NCBI GenBank assembly: GCA_036877525.1 | Contig: JAZGTH010000048.1 | Location: 434,001-498,000, forward strand | DNA: 64,000 bases | Direction of reading: 5' to 3' | Source of the DNA: Chromobotia macracanthus | Taxonomy: Eukaryota > Chordata > Actinopteri > Cypriniformes > Botiidae | Shown: piece after piece, positions 1-11,560 of the stretch | How positions within the stretch are numbered: position 1 is the stretch's first letter | How the letters are laid out: every line of letters begins with the position of its first letter | The notes under the pieces: generated by a model | The model's input: the letters and a program-made list of their open reading frames with translations, nothing else | Databases searched by the model: none | What the model was told of the DNA's origin: nothing | Translations under genes and position numbers: made by a program

Positions 1-704
1 AAAGTTATGGACTTCGTGTCAGTTGCTCAAATCGTTCTCTTATACCATGTCAATAAATCTGATTGCATGCATATGCATGCTGGTCACAGACATTTTTCTG
101 CCATTTTGAATTTTCCGATAAACCTACTTTTTCTAACTCCTCCTAGGTCGTTTGTCCGATTTGCACGAAATTTGGTATGTAGCATCTAGAGACATGCACC
201 TGGGGTACATGCACAGTTTCATCACAGCACCCTCTACTGGTGACCCGATAGGAAAAATTGCTATTCAGCCCCACCTAGTGGTCAAGAGATTTATGAAAAC
301 GCTTTATAGATTTATGAAAATTTACGAAAACGTGATGACTCAAAAATCATGTGACTGAAAAAACATTGTCAGTCTTGACAGCCTCATAACAATGTAGTCA
401 TTTGTCAAAAGTTATAAATTGTTTTATTGTGCTGTAAATTGGTCAAAAGTTATAAATTGTTGGGTTGTAATGGGTTGGGGTTAGGCTGTAATGGGTTTTG
501 CTTATGGTTTCTTTAACTGCTTTTCTTAATCCCATTATCAGAGATGTCTACAAAAATTTCCCATTGTACTGTTTATGGGCCTGACCCCCTAATTGCTGCT
601 TGCAGCTATATTTTATGATGTATCCCTGCTGCTGTTTTGTTGTTTTCTTTGTTTCTTCTGCATGTCATAAAATTCATGTTTAATTTGTGACTCTTTCCAT
701 GCAG
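1..704 (+). other. jag2 intron (3' part) with interspersed repeat
   Basis: This is intronic sequence ending in a good acceptor (pyrimidine-rich tract then gcag at 701-704) directly before the jag2 terminal exon. Bases 1-350 belong to an interspersed family also seen near 20.1, 23.7 and 37.1 kb; shared signatures are 'gccattttgaatttt', 'aaatttggta' and a 'caccctctactggtg' segment. Bases 360-700 hold low-complexity AT-rich DNA with a short direct repeat (aaagttataaattgtt near 408 and 436). No exon was recognised. The short ORFs here are not genes. Confidence 0.7.
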
Positions 705-1228
705 ACTACCTGGTGCCCGTACTGTGCGTGGTTCTGTGTGTGCTCTGGGTATTCTGTGTCATCGTCTGTGTGTGGTGGACCCGTAAGCGCCGAAAAGAGC
801 GCGAGAGGTGTGAGCACAGCCCCATTGAGGAGAGTGTCAACAACCAATGGGAACCGCTTCGGCAAGTGAACCGGCCACAACACAAAGACAACCGGGATGT
901 GCAGTACGAGCGCGCCAAGCTCATGGACTCCCCAGATCAGATCTGCAACAGTGGGGAGGATGAGGAGGAGATGGAGGAAGACATGCAGGAGTCTGTGGAG
1001 GAGTTATGTGGAACAGAGGGGGGCAAACTTCCCATCCAAAAGTACTCTAAGACTGCAGTGAGCACCAAGAATGAGCTAATCTGCACCATGCAGAGCAGTG
1101 CCGGCGGCTGCAGCAGCCCTTCCCTCAAAACCCCCTACTGGACAGGCTTTAGCCCAAAGGAGAAAAATTGTAAAAATGTCAATAATGTCATGACCACTGG
1201 CCAAAAGCACAGAGAGCACTGCCTATGA
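705..1228 (+). CDS. jag2: Jagged-2 Notch ligand, last coding exon (transmembrane and cytoplasmic tail)
   Basis: This is the terminal coding exon of a Jagged/Serrate ligand. It is entered in phase 1 (the first two bases finish a split codon) and encodes 173 further residues before TGA at 1226-1228. The order is a hydrophobic membrane span (YLVPVLCVVLCVLWVFCVIV), a stop-transfer stretch WWTRKRRKERER, then a tail with NNQWEPL and an acidic run (GEDEEEMEEDM). The WWTRKRRKERER plus NNQW combination is typical of Jagged-2 rather than Jagged-1. Jagged-2 sits in the plasma membrane and activates Notch on neighbouring cells; the tail is used for ubiquitin-dependent endocytosis, and no ligand-binding part is in this window. 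The DSL and EGF exons lie off the left edge. The last ~20 residues diverge from mammalian JAG2 and there is no PDZ-binding end like that of Jagged-1. Which teleost paralogue (a or b) this is cannot be decided from the tail. Confidence 0.88.
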
Positions 1229-2612
1229 GCTCTACCAGTGGACAGAGCAGAATGTGGCGACCAAGGCCATCTCAAAAATGTGGACAAATGTTTAAATAAA
1301 AAAAAAATTATTTTCAAATTTAGATTTTGAGGCTGAATGGTAAAATAACACATTTCTTCATATTTTTTTTTATGTACAAAAGAAGAGTGAAGAAATTTGA
1401 ATTACTTTTGAAGGACAGAGAGAAGCCTTGTTTGGTTTTCGAGGATTTAATTATTAAATTACAGCTGGATTTAAGATCAGGACTAAGAAACCCAAGAGAG
1501 AAACTCTATAAAGACTGTGTTGTTGTTACAAATGGTTGTGTATTTCTTTTGTTATGAGTGGCCCAAATCTGGTGCATACCCTGTATGGTGACATCCAACA
1601 GGGGATGCTGGCTTTATTGGTCTTATTGGTCATTCAAATGTCCATCTTCTACACCTGCCTTACCAAGCTTGTTGTCCATAAGGAGGGCTACACAGCATAA
1701 AAAGTGGCCTTGTTTTTGTCATTTTATCTTGGCTGAATGCTCTTTAAAATTGGACTGCAGTATTTTAAGTCAATCGCAAGTGCCTTCAGACAAGTCCCTC
1801 AATTTTGGGTCTTACTGTTGAGGTAGACCTCCTAGATCACTACAAAAGGAGGAGGCTGGTCTTAAGAGCTAGCTCCCATATTACCGTCAACGTATTTGTT
1901 AAAAAGAAATTTGTAAATATGTGTATATAATGAGTCTCTGTGTATATTTGAATTTAGTAACTTAAGTCACTTTTTTATTATAATTATGACTGAAATTATT
2001 ACGATTATTACTGTTTTTGATTTTTTTACACCATTCCTTTTATTTATGCCAGCTGATATGGCAGTTTTGTAAGATGTATACAGCATCCCACAGTCTGAAA
2101 AGAAATATTTTCTTGATCATCCTGATATGTTCTTGGGTTTGTTTGTTTTTTTTACTGTACAAGACACATGTAAGATTGTGAGCTTTATTGTGGTGTGCGT
2201 TCACCTCCCTGAAGTCCTTGTTCCCTTTCTACACCAGTTCCCTTTTCTGATCCTGTAGAAATAAACCTGTAGAATGTCACTACTTTTTGGCATGGGCTGC
2301 TTGTCCATGCTGCATGATGTTTATAAAGATCGGATATCAAATGATGTCCAAATTATTTTTCCTGCCCTCTGGTTTTAAACATGAAGGGAACAATTTAGTT
2401 GTAGATTTTATGCTTGAGTTAACTACTCAAAAAGTATCACCTCAATGTTCAATTTGGAAGGGAGCTGAAGCGGGGATTTTTGTTTTATACAAAAAACAAA
2501 ATGAAATTTTTTGTACAGAAGAACTGCTCTGAAAAAGATACTCTGATCATTTAGTGGAATTTATGTTTGTTCTTAAAAATAAATCAAACTATTTATTAAA
2601 GCATTTTATAAC
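1229..2612 (+). other. jag2: jag2 3' UTR
   Basis: AT-rich sequence follows the jag2 stop. AATAAA hexamers lie at 1295-1300, 2260-2265 and 2578-2583. The last is followed within 40 bases by GT-rich sequence (tgtgtgcaag, tgtgtgct), which makes it the most convincing distal polyadenylation site. Alternative polyadenylation at 2260 is plausible. ORFs such as 1558-1821 fall within this UTR and show no domain. The UTR end is an inference from the signal. Confidence 0.6.
2578..2583 (+). terminator. jag2: Probable distal polyadenylation signal of jag2
   Basis: Canonical AATAAA about 1.35 kb after the jag2 stop, with a GT-rich downstream element at about 2614-2640. Two further AATAAA motifs (1295 and 2260) could give shorter transcripts. 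Confidence 0.5.
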
Positions 2613-4845
2613 AATGTGTGCAAGAAAACCATTGTGTGCTCGTATTTAGTATTGAAACTGAACTTTTTCTGAGCACATCTGAGTTTGTGGGAAGTCTTAT
2701 TTGATCATATGCATTACTGTAAAAAAAATACCCTTTCCACTGCCAGAGGTGAGTACAACTCCAAATCAATACAGTAAATCTTGATTTCAGTGTTACCACT
2801 GACAGAAAGCCAGTGGTAACAGGTCTCCTGTTCTCGGCTGACTGCTGGATAGCCAAATGAATAACGGCTTTCTCATGGTTTCATCTGGTCTGAATGTTTC
2901 ATGAGGACACATGATGATGCAGAGTTTATGGTTGTGTTTGTAAGTAACTGAGACTAATGGAATGGAGTACTGGAGTCATGTTTCATATCACTCAGTATAC
3001 GGCAGTGTTGAGTTTATACAGTAGTGGATGTAGGTGATTCTGAAAGTGTAATTGAATTGAATGTAAAGTGGGGGATGTAGTACTTAATTTATTTCTTGTA
3101 AAATAAAGAAATTGGAAAACACTAGGAAAAAGCTTTTGTAGTTAAATGAGAAAAGTGAGTTTCTGGTTCCGGTACCGTTGACTATAGCCAATGAAATTGG
3201 GAAATGTTTCATGTCTGGCATGAATCTCATCTAGCATTCTTTTTGCACATTACATTAAAAATTAAATATTTCATTAATGCTTTAATTAACCAATGTCTTT
3301 TTTTTTTTTAATTTTCAGAATGACCTACATGTAAAGGATTGTTCCATGGTGTTCTGTACAAGACTGCTGCATGTGGCTAATGTGCCGCATCAGCAAATTC
3401 AGATCAATACTGTTCAAGCTGAATCATCGTTTTATAGAGCTTTTTGCGAGATGACAAGTATTGTAGAGTTGATCTATAGCTGAAATATTTGGCATTACAG
3501 CATTGAGATGTGCACTTAAACGATATATGAGCCAATTTGGAGCCTATGGTTTAAATAATTTCTTTTGGCTTTTTATATCTTACATTATGGAGAAAAGGTT
3601 GCATTTGGTAACACTCTTGAGAAATGCCACCAAAGATTTTTTTATAACTGCCAACCTTTGACTCACAGGATACTTTTGTCTGGTTTAAAGTGGTTCAGTT
3701 ATGAAGGGGGATTTGGTTAAACATTCCTTTAGTTCTTTTTCCAATCTTGGAAGATATTTGTCCACATTTTAACTGCCTCACAACTAGTGGTGTTTTGTGA
3801 TCTCAGTAAAGATAACAGTTGCCACTGTTGAATATTGACTGACAGAAGGAGAGCAGAAAATGACCCCGCTGATCCTATGGGTGTATGGCTTCAGATTATT
3901 CTGATAATGTATATGAAACCAGCACAGAAATGCCACTGCCCTGCATCATCAATGTTAGCAGTGATAGTCTTAGACCATCTCAAATAAGCATTCCATCAAT
4001 ATGCTGGTTGTTATTTCTTTGGATATAAATCTAGCATTTTTGCCCCTCTGTTTATCAGGGTGGTGCAGGTTTGTCCATGTAAACTAATTGCTGAGTTGTT
4101 GTATTCTTTTCTTTTCAATCCAGGGCTTTAAAATGAAGGTTAATGCTACTTTTAAACCAAGTTAGTAGTGCTGTTCTTCCTATGAAAGTTATTCATGAAA
4201 TATGTTGTCAAGCTGATTTGTGTTCAGTTGTAATAGAGAATTAATCAAATCAATGATATTGTGTTATTTAAGTGACCCTAAACTGAGCAACTGAGTAGAC
4301 ATGGGTAATAGATATGGGTGACCCAAAGTTTATTAAACACAATTAATAATCACTAACCAAAGGTAACTTAAAAACAACCCCACTCTTTGGCACTAAACAA
4401 AAACTAAATGGGTCATTTAATATGAACAGAATTAGAGGTCCCTGGCTAAAAATTCTGATTTTGATCATTATTTCTCTGGAGAAATACTTAAATGAAGAAG
4501 AAAGCAAGAAGAAGGATATTTACTGAGTAACTACTTTTTTTGTAGGGAAGGGTCAAAATGAAATTAGCTGGGATTTGGAGCCACATTACAGGGTGAAAAA
4601 TTAATTTAAAAAGATGGCAGCAACGTTATTTTATTTTTACAGAGATTGGTAGGTCTATGGGCAAGACCTGTCAAGTAATCCTTGTTGCATGCAGATTACA
4701 TTCCAATCGTGACAAAAATGGGCACTTTGTGTTCTTTTTCCAAAGATTGGCATGCCTGCAACTCAAGAAGTATATCTTATTACCCTTTTAGATTCTGATT
4801 TTTAACAAACATATTTAGTATCTTGATATATTAAAAAAACGCGTT
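2613..4845. other. Intergenic, no gene seen
   Basis: Unique-looking AT-rich DNA after the jag2 3' end. A further AATAAA near 3102 could mark a still longer jag2 transcript. No exon with coding signal, RNA gene or clear transposon was recognised on either strand. Confidence 0.5.
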
Positions 4846-5064
4846 AACACAACTGCCTGCTGGTTAGTGACGTGTGTGTGTGTGTTCTACAGTGATGGGT
4901 TAAATGCAGAGGTCACATTTTGGGTATAGGTTTACACTGACACTGCTGCGCCCAAGGAGTAATGTCCCTTGCTCACTTCAGTTGCTATCTGCCGGCATCA
5001 AACCAGCAACCTTCTGATTACAAGCCTGACTCGCCTGACTAACCAGCAGGCCACAACTAGCCAC
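4846..5064 (-). repeat. tRNA-derived SINE copy, minus orientation
   Basis: Read on the minus strand, this starts with a tRNA-like head (gtggcctgctggttagt, then cttgtaatcagaaggttgctggtttgatgcc). The B-box-like element occupies 4994-5004. The same element recurs at 30965-31125 with a better-preserved B box, and it resembles the HE1-type tRNA SINEs of fish. A GT microsatellite (about 4871-4884) lies in its tail, and a perfect 14-bp inverted repeat bounds it (4855-4868 and 5038-5051). A T24 run follows at 5076-5099. Confidence 0.65.
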
Positions 5065-5075
5065 AAACTCATTGG

Positions 5076-5099
5076 TTTTTTTTTTTTTTTTTTTTTTTT
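5076..5099. repeat. Poly(T) tract, 24 bases
   Basis: Uninterrupted T run between the SINE copy and the LINE fragment to its right. It could be the poly(A) end of a minus-strand retroposon insertion. Confidence 0.8.
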
Positions 5100-5156
5100 A
5101 ATATTAACAAAATCAAACATTTTACCATGGGAAGTTTCTGGTTGATTTGACACAGA

Positions 5157-6190
5157 ATGTTCATTCATTCCCATAATCCATTGGATCGTAAGGGCAACAC
5201 AGCAGATGCATGTTTAGACAGCTCTTTTCTTTGCTGGTGGTTCTTGGCCAAGTCTTGTGTCTTTGCAAAGTCTGTCCCAGTCCATTCTTTGATATTGTCT
5301 GCCCACTGTTTCTTAGGTCTCTCTCTCCTTCTTGTGCCTTCAGCAATGCTCTGAAGAATAACTTTGGCCAGCCCAGAAGCTCTGGTAACAAGTCCATATC
5401 ACTGCAGTTTTTTTTGACTGTTGCCAGGAGTTCTTCAAAGGCCTCAATATGCTGTCTGATGGTATTGCACACTTCTTTGTTGGACACATGATCTTTGTAG
5501 CTGATGCCCAGAATCTTTCAAAAGCATTCCAAGGCCTGGATTTTCTTCTTAGCCATCAATGTCCATGATTTGCATGCTTATAATATATGACCAAAGCAGG
5601 CATAAGCCTGAATGTTCCTGTCCCTCCTTATTGGTTTCAGTCTAGCAAGTGCTTTTGCAGTCTGAGCTATCCTGGCCATATTTATGGTTTGAATCCAGAT
5701 AGCATCAAGATATTTCAACTGAGACACTGATTGCAGACATTGGTTCTGAATGGTTATTGGGGTTTCAGTACCCTGGGGGCAATTTGTCATCAGTTTTCCA
5801 ACCTATATTTGGAAGATGATCAATTTATTCAGTTCTTGTTATTCTCCTGACAAGCCAATGATGTAATATGCAAAATGAAGGTTAGTAATGTTATGACCTT
5901 CAATACTGACAGTTCCTGTGTGGTTCTCCAATGCCTCCATCATTCTCTCGAAGAAAATGTTTAAGAGCATTCAGTATAAAAAAACATTCTTGACCCATCC
6001 CCATGGTGGTTCTGAACCATTTGCCAATTAAATCATTGACAAATGTTGCACTGCTAGTAACCGCTTAATGATGAGAATCTGCTCATGTTAAATGTTCCCA
6101 TTGTGTTCCAAAGGGATGAATGACACACCCTGTCAAACGTATTTTTTTTAAATGTGTAGGTGTCTTTGATGTTGCTGGTAATGGCGGTGT
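5157..6190 (-). mobile_element. Decayed non-LTR retrotransposon fragment, C-terminal part of the reverse transcriptase ORF
   Basis: The minus strand carries broken pieces of a LINE ORF2 C-terminus. These include IAQTAKALARLKPIRRDRNI (5578-5790 frame), a GISYKDHVSNKEVC-like segment near 5480-5510, and DNIKEWTGTDFAKTQ-like coding near 5250-5300. The last is the 'W-T-G-x-F-A-x-x-Q' tail typical of RTE/L2-type elements with an endonuclease and RT. Several frame changes and stops separate the pieces, so it is dead. Its upstream extent beyond about 5.8 kb is uncertain. Confidence 0.65.
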
Positions 6191-7677
6191 TGAATGGTAA
6201 CGGAATTACCCAGATATAATTTCTCAAACACATACTGCAATAGTCCTAGTCCTATAAAATCATAGGTTTGGTTTTTAATAAAAATAATTAAATACACTGC
6301 ACATAGATGTATGTATGCATTATGTATTTATGCAGCATTCAACATTACTGCCATTAAGATGTGGGACAGAGCAGATGAACTCCACCCAGGGGCCTTTATT
6401 CCAGCAATAAGCATGGATTATGTGGTAGAGTCTCATGGGTATGGCTTTGGCAGCAGGATAAAGGTCATAAGCCTTCATGTCACTTCGTGTCACCCAACCA
6501 TACAAAATCAAGAATTGCTCCTATTGCAGGACCCTACATAATGTGTCTGCAGGATACTTTCTGCTTTTAAAATTCTTCTAGTGTTGCTCAAGGTGACTGC
6601 TTAAAATGTTGCTCAAATCAAACTGATCTTTCTCCATTCAGTATATATAAAATTGTGTAGGCTTGCTTGAACATTGTCAAAACACATCATTGACCCAGTT
6701 TGCATGTCCCACACAGTTAAAATATAATCCTTTTTGACTTTTCTGTCAGTGCAAGAGAATATATGGCACGAGTTACATGGAATTATTTTATGAAGATTCT
6801 GTGTGGTTACAAGCCACTGCCATCTTAAGAGCAACAGTTTTGTCTTTTTTAAAATTTCCATTTAGGTTCTGAGGAACAAAGAAAGTGGGTTTGAAGAACA
6901 TGGGGGTGAACAAATAATGGTTAATTTTTCATTTTTGGGTGAACTAACCTATTAAAGGCTACTGGAAAATTCCACATGCAGGACCACAAAATTTAAAAAG
7001 GAAGGCGAGTACAAGCAGTATGACCTCATTACTATGTTGACCTCTTGATTTTGGAACAGCACTGCTTCCTTCAACATAAAGCTAAATCTTCCCTTTTCAT
7101 CGTCAGCTGACATTCGTTTAATGCTTTTCTCATCTTAGATGGAATAACTCTTGACCACCGTCTTAGTAATACCAAGAATAATCCTAGAGACATATAAAGA
7201 AAGAGGTTTCCAAAATGTATATATGCAGTTTCAGATTCAAATCTCAAATATCCACAGGTGTTTATTGCCCATGGACATCAAACAGAACGAAAGAGACTTT
7301 CTGACCCTGATGCAGTGTATTCATTGTCGAAGTTCATGAGACAATTTTTCTTCAGTTTTGTTTTTCTTTGCCTGTATTGCCAGTATATTGTAGAGTTAAC
7401 CCTCATATTCTGTTGCTGTTTTTGTGTTTCGGGTATCAGAGATCTCAGTTATTCATAAAATGAATAGTTAATTTTATGATTCTTATTTTCCCTTCTTTTC
7501 CCTTTTAAATTCTTTAATATGTTGCTCTGACCTATTTTAATTCGATGTTATCATTAAAGCACATTATCAACCCGATAATTCAGTGTCACTTTTTTGAGGT
7601 TCTTAGTGTCTTTTAGACCCAAATAAAACATGAGCTTAAATATAACCTTGATATATTAATGTATAAATGTTATTTAA
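6191..7677. other. Intergenic, no gene seen
   Basis: AT-rich sequence with only short chance ORFs (for example 6311-6541 and 7151-7339) that lack recognisable domains and have no splice context. Confidence 0.45.
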
Positions 7678-7985
7678 TTTTCAGTTCAATTTAATTTATA
7701 TAGCACTTTTTACAATGTTGCATTGTTTTGAACCAGCTTTACATACAATGATCTGTATACAATGTACTGTACATGTACACAGAATACATGGTATTATTGC
7801 AATTTTATTGTTATTATAAAATGTATATTAGTAAAACTAATTAGGGATAGTAAAATTGGTATTGGTTTATAAATATAAAGTTGACTGAACCAGTGATAAG
7901 TGCAACACTCTTTAGGACTGTAGTTAGATCATTGTATTAAAAGCAATATTAGCAATTTGCGAAACCCTAAGCTAAGATAAATGTC
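7678..7985 (-). mobile_element. 3' tail of an L2-like LINE (solo tail)
   Basis: The stretch 'caatttaatttatatagcac...ttacaatgttgcattgtttt...cagctttacat' and the downstream 'agttgactgaaccagtgataa' match the left end of the larger LINE copy at 34735-34970 in the same orientation. This marks a 5'-truncated insertion whose transcript would run on the minus strand. The 'ttttatttatatagcgctttttacaat' type sequence is a very common LINE tail in fish genomes. Confidence 0.65.
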
Positions 7986-10529
7986 TCCCAGTAAGCAGCC
8001 AACAGGCTGGAACTAAAACTTCAATGATGTATGGAAGAACCTTTGGAGAGACCAGGCTCAACTGGGAGAGCCATTTCTCCTCTGGCACGTTAAAGCTGCA
8101 ATTTGTAATTTTTTGGGTTAAAAGTGGAGAGCTTATAATAATGATTATCATCATATATATCATCATGAAAAAAAGAAATTGTGGTCAACTAAAGTCCAGA
8201 ACTATTCATGATCAGGTTACAACACTGTCTATGAAAAAGCAGAATTAGCTGTAATGTTATACTGTAGATAGATATGCTTTTTATAAAATTCTTTGCCAGA
8301 TTAACAAATGTGAAAGTAACATTTTGTTAATTCACATTCCAACGTTGGTTTATACTTTTAGACTCTTAAGCACCCTTAACTTTGCGGAAAGTAAACTTTC
8401 AAACGAATGATTTCCTGTGGAATGTGATCATATAGTTGACAAAGCTTTCAATGAAGAAAGTATGAAAAACAGCACTTGACCACAAACCTATTTGCAGAAA
8501 TTTCAGGTGTAGTCACCATATAAATTGAAATGCTGTTTTTCTTGGGGTTTCCTACTTTATTGTATGTGGTCCTTTGGAGAGGACAGACTTCAGGCATAAT
8601 CTGTATGGGATGAGCTCAGTTAGGAGATGATCACATGCCACAGTAGGGTTAGGTCTTGCTTCTCTGGACAACAAAGCTCACTGAAGCAGATGTTGTATAT
8701 GTGAGTAGCTGCCTTTACGAAATTTGGCAGTGGTAGACCTATGTGTCTAGAAAAAACCCAGGTAGATCCACCAAAAATTTCTTTAGTCAATGTTTTCCTC
8801 CAAGCACAAGCCTGGACAGGAAACAGTCATTAATGCGTCATATGCATTAGTGGTAGGTAGGGCATGCAGGGGTTATAATGCAATTTAGATTTTTTACTTC
8901 AGAGAGAGGAAGAACCTCCCTATGAAGCGGAAGGTTGTTATGCAAAAGGTCAGGTCTGAACACGAAAGACCTGTGCATGGCAGAAACAGCTGGGGTTGGC
9001 AGGTCACCATGAATGCTGGTAAGATGCCCTGCTGGTACAATTGGAGTTAATGGTACCTAAAAGAGTATCTTCTCTGCTGGTGGAAATTCAGACCACCATC
9101 TGATACAAAGAAGATTGACCTAATCTATTTTGCTTTCTGTCTGTCTGAATAAATTAACTGTTTCCGGTTGCTACCACCAGTGCAATGATAATGCAAAAAT
9201 AAGTAGAAAGAAAGGGGTGGGTGGTGACTTATTACAGAGACGAAAGCACAGCAAAGACATAGGCATTTATAAAGACATTTAGTGTTTCTAGGTCATTGTG
9301 TTTTTAAAACAAAAGCACACAAGTTCAACAAGCCTAGGGAACCTGTTGCCTGTTGGGGTTGGTATGATAACTAAGGTCATGAGAAATGGTTTTGTCAGCC
9401 TGCCAAAAATATTGTAGCTGATGTTTTAATGGGGCTGGAGAAGGCATTGACCAAAGAAGTCATTTGCGTTCCTTCCTGTGTCTGTCTAATCTGTCTGACA
9501 CTCAGTCCATGGCTGATATCTTTCTTTTTACAAGGTGTCTGATTTGATACCTAAGGCTTCTAATCACTTACAAACAGTACAATATGACCCAGTCAAACAC
9601 TCTGAGCTATATGGATCTCACTTTCACCTTTACTTGCACTGTTCATCCTTGCACATTCCTCTATAGCAGAGTCTGATTCATTTTAGTGATTTCATTATAA
9701 CTCTATGAGGTTTTAAGGGGTCTGAGTCCACTTGTTTGGTGTGCACCAAGGTTCAGAAGACAGTGTTCATGTAACGTTTTGTGCAAAGGGAACTGTGCTA
9801 ACCAGTCCAACCTTGACCACACAAATAATTACTGTTCAGTGTGATGGATTAAATGAGTAACCACGTAGAGTTTCCCTACATACGTTTTTCTAGTCAAATC
9901 CATTGTTTGCAAATACTTTCTCTGGTTTGTTTTATAGTACACTCACTTCTTTCAATTGTTAGGTTCCTTCCAGTGTTCCATTCCCGGTTTGAGTGAAAAA
10001 TGTCTCCCAGCCCTTCAGCCCCCAGAACTAATTGCAGAAACCCCCTTAATGTTTATTGTAGGAGTCAAACAATAACATTTCCATAGTAGGAACTCTGACT
10101 TCCTGTTGATAAGCAGCACATTATTCCAAGCCAACTAGTGTTTATGTGTGTTTATGCAGAGTGAAAACAATATTTCTTAGTTCAAGGAGAACAAGTGTTG
10201 GTGTAAAAATAGTGGTGTGTGGTTAAGCAACAAAGACCAGAGAATGCCTTCCAATAAACAATGTTTTGCAGGAATGCAACACAAATAAATTGAACTCGCA
10301 TACTTTTTTAACATTTGGAATCTGCCCTTGAAGGATTTCTAAATAAAAAAACGTAATAAAAAAAGATTTTCATTGCTCTTTTCATTGAAAATTGAGTTCA
10401 TAGTCATTAACATTGTCTTAGATGTTTCTTCTAAAATTGCTCAGGTGATGTTAAAATAGACTCAAATTGACCCAGTATGAAAAAAATTGATTTAGAATAT
10501 AGATTTAGAATATAAAAGCAATAAAAAAA
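7986..10529. other. Intergenic, no gene seen
   Basis: No coding exon, RNA gene or confidently assigned transposon. Short ORFs (for example 8024-8248) are chance. A moderately G+C-richer stretch at about 8860-9060 has no recognisable coding potential. Confidence 0.4.
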
Positions 10530-10835
10530 AATTCTGAGTTCTCTGGTTTCTCCCGACAGTCCAAAAGACATGTAGGCTTTGTGAATTGGAGATAGGAACC
10601 ATGACTATGTTCGAGCAAGTGTAAATGTGTGTGAGCCTTGCAATAGACTGGCTATGTGTCCAGGGTATATACTGCCTATGGCCCGAGATGCTGGATAGGC
10701 TGCAGCCCCTGTGACCCTGTAGAGGACAAGGACAATGGAGGATGGATGGACTTTTGATTTTTGTACCTTGAATGCACTGTAAGTTGCTATGGATGAAAGT
10801 GTCTACCAAATGCATAAATGTTATTTAATGACAAA
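10530..10835 (+). repeat. Interspersed retroposon 3' end
   Basis: Contains 'gagatgctggataggctgcagccc...gaccctgtagaggacaaggacaatggaggatggatgga', a decayed copy of a widespread fish repeat end. It is followed by a SINE/LINE-tail sequence (gtaagttgctatggatgaaagtgtctaccaaatgcataaatg). The same tail type occurs near 29160, 31510, 38620 and 55865. The exact family cannot be named by eye. Confidence 0.5.
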
Positions 10836-11099
10836 TTATTATCAAAAACAATCACTGTTTGAGATATCACTGCTGTCATGTGCAACAGCATGGCTTGGCC
10901 GCAGCAGATGTCTTGTACTATAGATGATGGGAATAAATGAGTAGCTTGTGAGACACTGAAACCTAGCCTGGTTGTTTTGTTACTGTTTATTCTGCATTTT
11001 ACGGCGGTGCACTACATGTTGGATGGTATAAGAAGGAAGTACAATTACAATGCAACTTACTATAAAAATATTAAATGAGATCTCAACAGTATTTCAAGG

Positions 11100-11560
11100 C
11101 CAAAAGAGAAACTGACCTCTGCTCCTGTCCTAGGGTATGGTGATTTTACTCTCCTGTTCATCTTGAAGACTGATGCGAACCATAAAGGCCTTGGAGCAAT
11201 ACTATACCAGCAACAGGGCATGTGTAAGAGGGTTATTGCATATGCTAGTAGGAGACTTGGGAAAACAGAAAGGAATGACTGAAACCACAGCAGCATGAAA
11301 TTGGAGCTGCTTGCCCTCAAATGGACTATTTTATTAAATGTTTTGTGGTTAACTGCTAGGTTCACGTTATCACACATAACAACCCTCTGTGCCATATTAA
11401 AATAGCCAAGCACGGTGCAATTGAGCAAAGGTTGGTCACAATTAGCCATGTGTGACTTTGAGGTGAAATACCAACCATGGAGGCAACACACCTGATGCCC
11501 TCTCCAGGTAGCCCTCAGCATGTGAGCTCAAACCTTCTGGGAATGTAGGAAAAAACCCTC
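11100..11560 (+). mobile_element. Decayed Ty3/Gypsy-type pol fragment, RNase H region
   Basis: The plus strand, over several frames, shows the conserved RNase H layout of Ty3/Gypsy retrotransposons. It has a TDANHKGLGAILYQQQ-like first acidic block (about 11170-11215), an RVIAYASRRLGKTERND block (about 11228-11280), a SMKLELLALKW block (about 11293-11326), a THNNPLCHIK-like block (about 11375-11402) and an AIEQR block. Frame changes and in-frame stops interrupt it. No integrase, protease or LTR was recognised nearby. The 153-codon minus-strand ORF overlapping it is a shadow. Confidence 0.7.

Noticed and set aside
1558..1821. 87-codon ORF after jag2
   Set aside because: Lies in the jag2 3' UTR, between its stop and the likely polyadenylation site, and has no domain.
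11060..11521. 153-codon minus-strand ORF
   Set aside because: It is the antisense shadow of the decayed Gypsy RNase H region on the plus strand.
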